Virus record (IMG/VR): IMGVR_UViG_3300031774_000054
Location: 1 to 38,964 of that record
Source: a virus
Length of the DNA: 38,964 nt
Direction: 5' to 3' (one strand)
The notes under the pieces were generated by a model. The model saw nothing but the letters and a program-made list of their open reading frames with translations. It was not told the origin of the DNA and did no database searches. Made by a program: the position numbers and the translations under genes. Positions 31,113 to 37,597 of this stretch are shown here, in pieces (position 1 is the stretch's first letter; each line of letters opens with the position of its first letter).

Positions 31113-31357
31113 TTTGGACCCCTGATCTTTTTAACACCTCGGTTAAAACGTTCTGGGTCCCTATTTTTGATACTTAACATGATACGTTTAGTAAGATCCT
31201 GAGCGGTATCATCGTCGTAGTTAGTGTCGATCATCTCTAGAATATTAATAATACTGCTAATAGCATTGTTTCCTTTGCTTTCAAGAATAGCAGTTTTATC
31301 TTTTTTTGGTGCTAAAGAGTTAATTTCCTCTAATAAGCTACGAGTACGTTTTTTCAT
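31109..31357 (-). CDS. Small conserved phage protein
   Basis: 82 residues, very basic at both ends (KKRTRSLLEEINSLAPKKDK; DPERFNRGVKKIRGPK), helical in the middle (AISSIINILEMIDTNYDDD). SLLEE near the N-terminus contains an L-x-E pattern. It overlaps the next gene by four bases (ATGA), so it is made together with the nucleotidyltransferase-like protein. A late box stands 32 bases upstream. Confidence 0.65.
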   Translation of the reverse strand: MKKRTRSLLEEINSLAPKKDKTAILESKGNNAISSIINILEMIDTNYDDDTAQDLTKRIMLSIKNRDPERFNRGVKKIRGPK

Positions 31358-31389
31358 GTGTTATATCTCCAGTATAGTTACCTATATAG

Positions 31390-31397
31390 TATTTATC
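31390..31397 (-). promoter_or_regulatory. Late-type promoter box GATAAATA
   Basis: In the gap between helicase and the 82-residue gene, 32 bases before its ATG. Context GATAAATAC resembles the box at 34681. It separates the replication genes from the late operon. Confidence 0.55.
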
Positions 31398-31404
31398 TAT
31401 TTTA

Positions 31405-32808
31405 CTAACTATTACTACGTTTTAGCAAACCGCGAAGTTTATCATGCCCTGCTATTGTATTCTCTACCACACTATTTTCTGCAATATTCTTCTCTTGATG
31501 TGTTACTTTGTTCTGTGCTTTAATCTTTTCAAACATAGCACTAGGTTGATTCATAGTAGATCCTGCTTCATCTTCATCTAAATCTTCAATACGTAAGCCT
31601 GCTATATCAAATTTTAAGTCTACTTTTTGTCCAACACCACTACTACTACGTGTTTTCATAAATTGTACTTGATAACGCCCTCGTTCACGCATTGCTTGGC
31701 TTGTAAAGATACCAATTACATTATCTGCTGTTTGTACTTTACTTAAACCACCTGCAATATGCGAATGATCAAACTCTACTTCTTCGACTGCTGCCCTGTT
31801 TAACTGTGATGCAGTAGCAAACAATATATCATGTTCTACTGCAAAATTACGCATTTCTTCTGATACAAACTTGTCTTTGATATATAAATCACTTGGACTA
31901 ACTTTGCTTTGTGCTGGCATCATAAGATCTAAATAGTCAATTAATACGCCGTCTACTTTAATATCATTTTTAACTTCAAACTCACGCAAATAACTAGAAA
32001 CACTATTAATAGTAATACCATTTGGTAATTGTACAATTTGTAATTTACCTGCTTTTTTACCTTGCATACGTACTTTTAAATCTACATCATCTTTGTTCTT
32101 AAACACATCACGTGTATTCATTCCAGTAATCATACTATCTAATCGCATACTAGATAATTCTTCACTAAGCTCTAATGTAATGTATACAACATTAAGTCCT
32201 GCAATTGACCAGTTAAGTGCTAAGTTCTGCAAGAACAAACTTTTACCACCACCCGATGGTGCAGCAAATATGTTTAGTTCGCCTCTGTTAAATCCACCAT
32301 ATAATTTACTATCAATTTCTTTCCAACCAGTACTTGTTCCACCTCGTTGATTACGAACTCGTTCAATACGCTCTGCTGGATCTTCCCAATAATCAGTACC
32401 CATGTGTTTAGCAAGTCCAATTTGAACTGCTTCTTTAATTCTTCTTTCTACAGGACCATATTGTCCTTTTTCTAACATATCAGCACTTTCAAGTATTGCA
32501 CCTTCTAATGCTTTGTGTTTACAAAATGTTTCAAACTCATCAATAAACCAATTTTGATGACGCTCATCTACATCTTTTAATTCTTGTAATTCTATATTTG
32601 TTGTTGCTTTGATTTGTTCTAATGTAGGTAATGCACTATAACCAGATGCATGTTCTTGTATAAATTCTACTGCCTTTCTCAATTCTCTATCAAAGTATAA
32701 CGGATCAATAATTCCGTTAACCCTAGCAAATAGATCCTTGTCTTGTGCTAAAAATTCTACAAACAATCGTTGTAAGTCTACGTTATATTCTTTTACCTGT
32801 TCATTCAT
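31405..32808 (-). CDS. 41: DnaB-type replicative helicase (T4 gp41-like)
   Basis: 467 residues, the length of T4 gp41 (475). N-terminal helical domain (VEFLAQDKDLFARV, LYFDRELRKAVEFIQEH), a linker, then a RecA core with STGWKEIDSKLYGG, Walker A APSGGGKS at 183-190, VVYITLELSEE, Walker B-like VDGVLIDYLDLM and the sensor segment ATASQLNR. Hexameric 5'-3' helicase that unwinds DNA and pairs with the primase encoded upstream. The ATG at 32808 overlaps the primase stop (ATGA). A two-codon longer start (TTG) is not needed. Confidence 0.95.
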   Translation of the reverse strand: MNEQVKEYNVDLQRLFVEFLAQDKDLFARVNGIIDPLYFDRELRKAVEFIQEHASGYSALPTLEQIKATTNIELQELKDVDERHQNWFIDEFETFCKHKALEGAILESADMLEKGQYGPVERRIKEAVQIGLAKHMGTDYWEDPAERIERVRNQRGGTSTGWKEIDSKLYGGFNRGELNIFAAPSGGGKSLFLQNLALNWSIAGLNVVYITLELSEELSSMRLDSMITGMNTRDVFKNKDDVDLKVRMQGKKAGKLQIVQLPNGITINSVSSYLREFEVKNDIKVDGVLIDYLDLMMPAQSKVSPSDLYIKDKFVSEEMRNFAVEHDILFATASQLNRAAVEEVEFDHSHIAGGLSKVQTADNVIGIFTSQAMRERGRYQVQFMKTRSSSGVGQKVDLKFDIAGLRIEDLDEDEAGSTMNQPSAMFEKIKAQNKVTHQEKNIAENSVVENTIAGHDKLRGLLKRSNS

Positions 32809-33818
32809 TTGCAATACTTTCTCATCATTAATTCAATTTTTGTTTTATTACTTTCAGCACTATTAAGTATACTACTTATTGTATACAATCTTCCGTATTT
32901 TGTCAAGCTATCTGATGCATCTTTGCAATCTTTCCATTCGGGAAACGCAACGCTCCAACCATGCTTTATTGCTGCCTTGCACATTAACTTTCCGGCTTCG
33001 TCTGCATCTGGTAATATTATAATACGTTTATTTAAACTATGTAATATATCTGCTTGATCTTCGTTTATGTTATTACTACCAATTGCACACCCGTCTGTTA
33101 CAATAGCATCAAGTTGTCCTTCGCTCACAATAACAATTTCTTTATCAGATGTTTGTCTATCTAAACCATATACAAAATCTTTTTTAGGTTGCTGATTATA
33201 GTACTTAGGCATTCCGTCAGGAATATTATTGCCTGCCCATCTTGCAGTATAACCTACTACTTTGCCTTTGTATGTAAATGGCAATATAAAACGTTTACTA
33301 ACTCTGCCATGTTGTTTACTTGGACTCCACATAAACCTATCATCTGTAATATCAAATCCACGATCAGTTAAGTACATTACTGCATTTGTCCAATCTTCAT
33401 TTGGTTCTGTAAATTCCATAAAAGGTTTAGCATCTTCTGGTAGTTCTTTTTCATCCCAATCAATAACTAGTTTTTTACGCTTTTCAGTTTTTATTAATAG
33501 TGTTGCTACATCTTGTTCACGCAATAATTCAAGTTGTATACGTTGTATATCTGCCTCATCGGCACCTAATGTAGTTAATAGTTGCTTTAGCCTTAGTGTA
33601 ATCTTACCCTGTGGACTCCAACCAGTTTTAAAATTACAATTAAAACAATTATACTGAAATTTATCACTATCGAAATGAAACCCGCCTCTGCCTTTAGTAT
33701 CTGGTCTTGCTTGCCCATTACGTACACACATAGGACAATTACCATGTACCCAACCACTAGGAGTTGTTCGCCAATTGCTAGGAACCAGAGTTCTGACGTA
33801 TTCATTCATTATAGTCAT
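32805..33818 (-). CDS. 61: DNA primase (T4 gp61-like)
   Basis: 337 residues, similar to T4 gp61 (342). N-terminal zinc finger with CPMC at 28-31 and CFNC at 58-61, a central region with RFILPFTYKGKVVGYTARW, then the TOPRIM core with IVIVSEGQLDA and IIILPDADEAG. Makes the RNA primers for lagging-strand synthesis with the gp41-type helicase. The ATG at 33818 lies where the promoter at 33825 would start transcription; no Shine-Dalgarno sequence is near it. A second ATG three codons in is an alternative. Confidence 0.95.
   Translation of the reverse strand: MTIMNEYVRTLVPSNWRTTPSGWVHGNCPMCVRNGQARPDTKGRGGFHFDSDKFQYNCFNCNFKTGWSPQGKITLRLKQLLTTLGADEADIQRIQLELLREQDVATLLIKTEKRKKLVIDWDEKELPEDAKPFMEFTEPNEDWTNAVMYLTDRGFDITDDRFMWSPSKQHGRVSKRFILPFTYKGKVVGYTARWAGNNIPDGMPKYYNQQPKKDFVYGLDRQTSDKEIVIVSEGQLDAIVTDGCAIGSNNINEDQADILHSLNKRIIILPDADEAGKLMCKAAIKHGWSVAFPEWKDCKDASDSLTKYGRLYTISSILNSAESNKTKIELMMRKYCK
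32878..32906 (-). promoter_or_regulatory. Internal sigma70-type promoter for the helicase
   Basis: TTGACA at 32901-32906 and TACAAT at 32878-32883 with 17 bases, inside the 3' end of the primase gene. Predicted leader of about 63 bases to the helicase ATG. It would allow helicase to be expressed separately from primase. Confidence 0.55.
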
Positions 33819-33824
33819 GTGTAT

Positions 33825-33853
33825 ATATTACACTCTAACTACGACTTTGTCAA
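33825..33853 (-). promoter_or_regulatory. Sigma70-type promoter for primase, predicted leaderless
   Basis: TTGACA at 33848-33853, 17 bases, TAATAT at 33825-33830, overlapping the end of the virion gene at 33828. Six bases separate the -10 box from the primase ATG, so +1 falls on the A of ATG. Confidence 0.75.
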
Positions 33854-34661
33854 GTGTTCCTGCGGAAGATGTGTGTTTTGTTCTAATAAAGTTTACATTT
33901 GTACGGAATGTCCATGGATCTATTCCAGTATGTCCACTATATGGGAAGAATGTTTGTGTATAAGAACCAAGTGTAATATCAAACCAGTCACCTTCAGTGG
34001 GATTTTCGCTTAATGCACCCTGTACTGTAAAGTTACCAGTATATCCTGTTCCATACACTGCAATTGTAATTAGTCCATTTGGTTTATTATAATAGCCTGT
34101 TGCTTTTAAGTCACTGCTATAATAGTATGTATCTGATCCAACTACTTGAGAAGTAAATGAGTCATTTATTTGTGTAGTTAGTGGTAATGCATCGCCTTCT
34201 TCTGAACATTCTACTGTAAAGTTAGGACGCATATTTAAGTCACAAAATAGAGGTAATACTAATCCCTTGTCGTTTGTGTAACTAAACACAAGATCGTACA
34301 AGCCTTGCGAGAATAACGCACTCTCACCTACTGTTAATACAACTTTAATACCACCTGCTTCGTAATCAGTAATTATTGCTTTCTTACTTACAACTGTTGA
34401 TCTATCTGTCCTGTCAATAAAAGATGCATTAACCGTAACGCCTTGTAACATTATTGGTTTTCTATCTTGATTTTTTATAAAGAAGAAAAACTGTGAATCA
34501 AATCCACGAAACAGTTTTAAAAACCTATAGTTTAATGGGCTATTTACTGATGTACCTTTTGCACTAGCGTATTTTCCTAGTCCTGGTGCTGACCCGTGAT
34601 CCTCAAGTGTGTATAAATCACCTACTTGGTTAATATTATATGTTGATCCGTAATTTGACAT
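33828..34661 (-). CDS. Virion structural protein (conserved T4-like)
   Basis: 277 residues, beta-rich. N-terminal STYNINQVGDLYTLEDHGSAPG and NYRFLKLFRGFDSQFFFFIKNQDRKP, then Ig-like strands (LQGVTVNASFIDRTDR, GIKVVLTVGESALFSQGLYDLVFSYT), and a C-terminal domain ending TRTKHTSSAGTLDKVVVRV. I recognise it as a structural protein found in marine T4-like phages. It has a late box 19 bases upstream with AGGAG, and sits as an isolated late gene between replication genes. Confidence 0.7.
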   Translation of the reverse strand: MSNYGSTYNINQVGDLYTLEDHGSAPGLGKYASAKGTSVNSPLNYRFLKLFRGFDSQFFFFIKNQDRKPIMLQGVTVNASFIDRTDRSTVVSKKAIITDYEAGGIKVVLTVGESALFSQGLYDLVFSYTNDKGLVLPLFCDLNMRPNFTVECSEEGDALPLTTQINDSFTSQVVGSDTYYYSSDLKATGYYNKPNGLITIAVYGTGYTGNFTVQGALSENPTEGDWFDITLGSYTQTFFPYSGHTGIDPWTFRTNVNFIRTKHTSSAGTLDKVVVRV

Positions 34662-34680
34662 GTGTTAGACTCCTGTAATG

Positions 34681-34688
34681 TATTTATC
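34681..34688 (-). promoter_or_regulatory. Late-type promoter box GATAAATA (leftward)
   Basis: 19 bases before the virion gene ATG at 34661, with context GATAAATACATTACAGGAG. It stands back to back with the plus-strand late box at 34711. Confidence 0.6.
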
Positions 34689-34710
34689 AAAATCTTCCAA
34701 ATTTTTTCTG

Positions 34711-34718
34711 CATAAATA
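34711..34718 (+). promoter_or_regulatory. Late-type promoter box CATAAATA (rightward), predicted leaderless
   Basis: Plus-strand CATAAATA followed by six bases (AAAGTA) and the ATG at 34725, so transcription would start at or one base before the ATG. No Shine-Dalgarno sequence precedes the gene. The only plus-strand promoter found. Confidence 0.55.
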
Positions 34719-34724
34719 AAAGTA

Positions 34725-35096
34725 ATGCAAACAAAACACCAGAAGCTTTTAGACGAATATCCGTTCTTAACCGTTATTGAATATGCAGGCAAAGAGTATC
34801 TTGGCATAGTCCAAAATATAGATAGTCATGTTGCCAGCGTATATATCTACGAAAGACTTAACGATACAAAAGAAAGAGTTAAATTTTTACAACTAGGCGA
34901 AGAATGGTGGTGGGAAACAAATAGAAAACTACCTATAAACATTGCATTACTTAATAGATGGAATTTTGCTCATTGTGTAATGAGTTTTAATGTAAAACAA
35001 TTAGAAATAGTAGCAGGCCCCGAAGTTAGGTTAAGTAACAGCATCACTAAACGTATCAAACGTAGAAGTATTAATCTTGTAAAGAAAAACCCGTAG
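34725..35096 (+). CDS. Conserved marine T4-like phage protein, only plus-strand gene
   Basis: 123 residues. The pattern MQTKHQKLLDEYPFLTVIEY, KEYLGIVQNIDSHVASVYIYE, LGEEWWWETNRKLPINI and a basic end (RIKRRSINLVKK) matches a family I recognise across marine T4-like phages, function unknown. The frame is clearly coding by composition and family pattern; the opposite-strand frame there is not. Convergent with the DnaE-like gene, with 26 bases of 3' overlap. Its own late-type box suggests late expression. Confidence 0.8.
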   Translation: MQTKHQKLLDEYPFLTVIEYAGKEYLGIVQNIDSHVASVYIYERLNDTKERVKFLQLGEEWWWETNRKLPINIALLNRWNFAHCVMSFNVKQLEIVAGPEVRLSNSITKRIKRRSINLVKKNP

Positions 35097-35655
35097 CCAA
35101 CATATTTAACTGTAGAACAATAGCCATTGCATATGCGTGAGCGTGTGCTTTTTTAAAGAAGTAATCATCGTTAGTTGGCTTAACCCATACATCTTTATTA
35201 ATTGTATCCCAATCCTTACCTATTAAATGTCTTTTAGCAGGACGTATAACTGCTAGTACGGCCGCTAGTTGCGATACACTTTTTGGTTTCATTTGACTTA
35301 CAATGCCAAAGTGTTTGTGAATATGAAAGCATTGTTCTACAACTTCTTTATGCTCTAACAACTCCCACATTGGTTCTTTGTTTAATAATTCAATTAATTG
35401 TTGCTTAGTTTTAATATGTTTATACAAACTAACATTAAGAACATCAATTTTAAAGTAGCCCATCTTTTCTGCTTCTTTATGATCAATTGTACTAAGTCCA
35501 CTAAATGGATTACTTGGAATATCATGAAAGTAAACGCCTGTATTATGCTTTACTTGTTTATTGTCTCTGGCAATCATTGCAGGTGTGCCTTTGATTATTT
35601 TTAACAACTGATCTCTGTCAGCAATATCAATGTCAATATCTGTGTTTACTATCAT
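35071..35655 (-). CDS. Miniature DnaE-like (polymerase III alpha palm) protein
   Basis: 194 residues. Short blocks follow the order of the palm of bacterial DnaE: NTDIDIDIADRDQLLKII (like PDFDVDF...RDQVI) with Asp at 6, 8 and 10, KHNTGVYFHDIP (like KHAGGVVI), STIDHKEAEKMGYFKIDVLNV (like [21 protein letters not shown]) with Asp71, and MKPKSVSQLAAVLAVIRPA (like QP-EDMIALVALFRPG). All three catalytic Asp positions have an equivalent. Most of the palm, the fingers, PHP and OB regions are missing. Function unknown; I recall such proteins in other marine T4-like phages. ATG overlaps the stop of the 29-residue gene. Confidence 0.65.
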   Translation of the reverse strand: MIVNTDIDIDIADRDQLLKIIKGTPAMIARDNKQVKHNTGVYFHDIPSNPFSGLSTIDHKEAEKMGYFKIDVLNVSLYKHIKTKQQLIELLNKEPMWELLEHKEVVEQCFHIHKHFGIVSQMKPKSVSQLAAVLAVIRPAKRHLIGKDWDTINKDVWVKPTNDDYFFKKAHAHAYAMAIVLQLNMLATGFSLQD

Positions 35656-35741
35656 TGTTTAGGATCCTCATTATTCATTTTGCAGAGCAATAGTATAGGT
35701 ATAACATAGCAACATAATACAAAAAATACAGCTACTATCAT
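35652..35741 (-). CDS. 29-residue membrane peptide
   Basis: Minus-strand frame of 29 residues, MIVAVFFVLCCYVIPILLL then a polar CKMNNEDPKQ tail. It is joined at both ends by ATGA: its ATG overlaps the stop of the zinc-finger gene, and its stop overlaps the ATG of the DnaE-like gene. AGGA stands just upstream. The sequence is a single transmembrane helix with a short charged tail. The precise fit in the operon supports it being real; function unknown. Confidence 0.65.
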   Translation of the reverse strand: MIVAVFFVLCCYVIPILLLCKMNNEDPKQ

Positions 35742-36409
35742 ATTCCTGCTTGCTCCAATATTCCTTCTACCCACCTAGTATCTTGTGGGTTAACGCTCAT
35801 AGTACGTTGCCAGTAATCTATTTCTAAATAGTCTGTTATCATTTTTAATTGCTCGCCGTTGAACCTGTCAATAAGTCCTTGTGCTTCTGTACTATTAAAA
35901 AGTACCCACGGTGATATCTTTCCACTACAAATATGAAACACTGCTAAACTTGGTGCAATGTCATTAAAGTATCTATTGTATGTTGTATTATTTTCTTCTG
36001 CCCAAGTTTGTAAAAATATAATTGTACGTTCTACGCCTCTATCAACTGATTCTGTTTTTAATCTTTCTTTCATCCACTTTGTAAATTGTTTATCTTTGCC
36101 CCATATATCAAGTCTTACACTATTCTTTATTAACCAAGTAGCATAACCTTGCACATCGTCAATACCAATGTCGCGACAGTAATAACCAAACTTACAAAAA
36201 CTAATGTAATATTGACTTTTTGCAAAATCTTCGTATGTTTTATCTTTCTTTGCATTTGTTCCTATTTTATAAAATAATTGATATGATCTAAATCCAAGTT
36301 GTACATGCTTTTCATCTTTTTGCATGAACCTTCTTTTTTGCTCACACAGATGTACTGCTAATGTGCTTTCTTTCTTAAAAGATTTACCACAGTATTGACA
36401 TTTGTGCAT
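35738..36409 (-). CDS. C2H2 zinc-finger phage protein
   Basis: 223 residues. N-terminal C2H2-like finger HKCQYCGKSFKKESTLAVHLCEQ with Cys at 4 and 7 and His at 20, the fourth ligand being Cys22 (C2HC). The remainder is helical, rich in aromatic residues (YEDFAKSQYYISFCKFGYYCRD, DIWGKDKQFTKWM) with no known fold. The neighbourhood with UvsW and the DnaE-like gene suggests a DNA-handling role. Family pattern familiar from marine T4-like phages, function not assigned. Confidence 0.7.
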   Translation of the reverse strand: MHKCQYCGKSFKKESTLAVHLCEQKRRFMQKDEKHVQLGFRSYQLFYKIGTNAKKDKTYEDFAKSQYYISFCKFGYYCRDIGIDDVQGYATWLIKNSVRLDIWGKDKQFTKWMKERLKTESVDRGVERTIIFLQTWAEENNTTYNRYFNDIAPSLAVFHICSGKISPWVLFNSTEAQGLIDRFNGEQLKMITDYLEIDYWQRTMSVNPQDTRWVEGILEQAGI

Positions 36410-36410
36410 T

Positions 36411-36872
36411 TTATTTTTTCAACAACTCTTTGATTTGTTTTTTATTCATACCGTGTTCTTCAAACAACTCAACAAAATCTTCTTTTGTTTTAGTACTAAT
36501 AAAAATTTCTACTTCGTCATCATTTAAATGACTATAATTCTCTATGACCCATTTTTGTACTTTGCTTTGCTTCATTGCCTTGCCGGGTGCTATCCAAGGA
36601 TGAAATGTACTTTTACCTAATCCTACTAACTGCATCAGTTGATACTGCAATTGTGGATGTTTACGTAATTTATTGAAGTGTACATTAACTACTTCATTTG
36701 TCCATTCTAAGTAATGCTCACTGAACATCTTATCGCCACAACTACTAGTATAACGCATTAGTAACCATATGCCAACTTTTTTCTTTTCTTCTTCTGTTAA
36801 ACTATCATACCAGCCTCTATCTTTAGTATCAATAGATCTCATTTCTTCTTTGATGTTTAATTTATTTGACAA
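36411..36872 (-). CDS. Conserved phage protein, possibly clamp-loader-small-subunit-like
   Basis: 153 residues with SLTEEEKKKVGIWLLMRYTSS, EHYLEWTNEVVNVHF, KHPQLQYQLMQLVGLGKSTFHPWI and a helical tail ending FVELFEEHGMNKKQIKELL. The block order (a WLLMR-S step, an Asn-rich helix, a short Trp region) resembles T4-type gp62, but identity is low and I would not assert it. Start is TTG at 36870-36872 with AAGGAG 9 bases upstream. It overlaps the previous gene by 11 bases. Confidence 0.65.
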   Translation of the reverse strand: MSNKLNIKEEMRSIDTKDRGWYDSLTEEEKKKVGIWLLMRYTSSCGDKMFSEHYLEWTNEVVNVHFNKLRKHPQLQYQLMQLVGLGKSTFHPWIAPGKAMKQSKVQKWVIENYSHLNDDEVEIFISTKTKEDFVELFEEHGMNKKQIKELLKK

Positions 36873-37083
36873 TGATTACTTCTCCTTCAGTTTCTATCCA
36901 AACCTTTGCACCACATGATAATGGCTTGTCTGGGCTATATACTACTTTTGAGTCACCCTTAATAACAACTTCGTGTGCGTAGTTATTATTTTTAGATGTT
37001 TTACATGTTAACACAGGTTCTCTTTCGCCTGTTTTACTATTGCGTTTTATAACGTGTTGATTAACATGTATTCTAGTCTTCAT
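36862..37083 (-). CDS. Small conserved phage protein
   Basis: 73 residues from MKTRIHVNQHVIKRNSKTGE. A small beta-rich protein (VLTCKTSKNNNYAHEVVIKGD, AKVWIETEGEVIIVK) seen in several phages without function. A TTG nine codons earlier belongs to the -35 box of a candidate promoter and is not used. The ATG at 37083 has no clear Shine-Dalgarno site. It starts four bases after the upstream gene stops. Confidence 0.65.
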   Translation of the reverse strand: MKTRIHVNQHVIKRNSKTGEREPVLTCKTSKNNNYAHEVVIKGDSKVVYSPDKPLSCGAKVWIETEGEVIIVK

Positions 37084-37110
37084 TGTACTACCAAAGCTCA
37101 CTAATGTCAA
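37082..37110 (-). promoter_or_regulatory. Sigma70-like sequence overlapping gene ends
   Basis: TTGACA at 37105-37110, 17 bases, TACAAT at 37082-37087. The boxes match but the -10 overlaps the ATG at 37081-37083, so it could only serve the genes after 36862. The -35 lies in coding sequence of the upstream gene. Chance is possible. Confidence 0.3.
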
Positions 37111-37588
37111 GTACTTCGGGCAATTTGTTTGCTTCTTTCACAAATAATACACAAGGAGGGTTTTCTCCGTCATGTAATGGAACATTTAGCAAATGTCCAA
37201 ACTTTAATTTAGGTGCATACCATTTTACATCTGTATAAATGTTAGTAATGTTAACATCTAAATATTTAGGTGTAAATCCAGACATTGGATTAAATCCAAG
37301 TACACTAAAGCCTCTGTCATTTAAACTCATTAAACTTATTACTTCTGGATCACCTACATCTGGATCACAGATAACTATACTCCAATCTAAAGGCATAGTA
37401 ATTTGATGCTGACCAATTTGCAATACTGCCGCTGGTGCATAAAAACTTTCTAAGAACACTAATGGAATAAAATAATAATCTATGTGTCCTGGGTTACTAT
37501 AATCTAAAATGCTATATCGTAGGTCGTCTATTGTATCTGGTATATCGTCTAACTCATACGTCTTGTTTTCTACTGTTAATATTTTCAT
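37088..37588 (-). CDS. Conserved T4-like marine phage protein
   Basis: 166 residues: LTVENKTYELDDIPDTIDDLRYS, DYYFIPLVFLESFYAPAAVL, WSIVICDPDVGDPEVIS and a C-terminal FVKEANKLPEVLDISELW. Mixed alpha/beta, acidic, no catalytic motif I can name. It sits directly after UvsW and before small genes, which is a conserved setting in marine T4-like phages. Function unknown. Confidence 0.65.
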   Translation of the reverse strand: MKILTVENKTYELDDIPDTIDDLRYSILDYSNPGHIDYYFIPLVFLESFYAPAAVLQIGQHQITMPLDWSIVICDPDVGDPEVISLMSLNDRGFSVLGFNPMSGFTPKYLDVNITNIYTDVKWYAPKLKFGHLLNVPLHDGENPPCVLFVKEANKLPEVLDISELW

Positions 37589-37597
37589 ACTTTTTCC

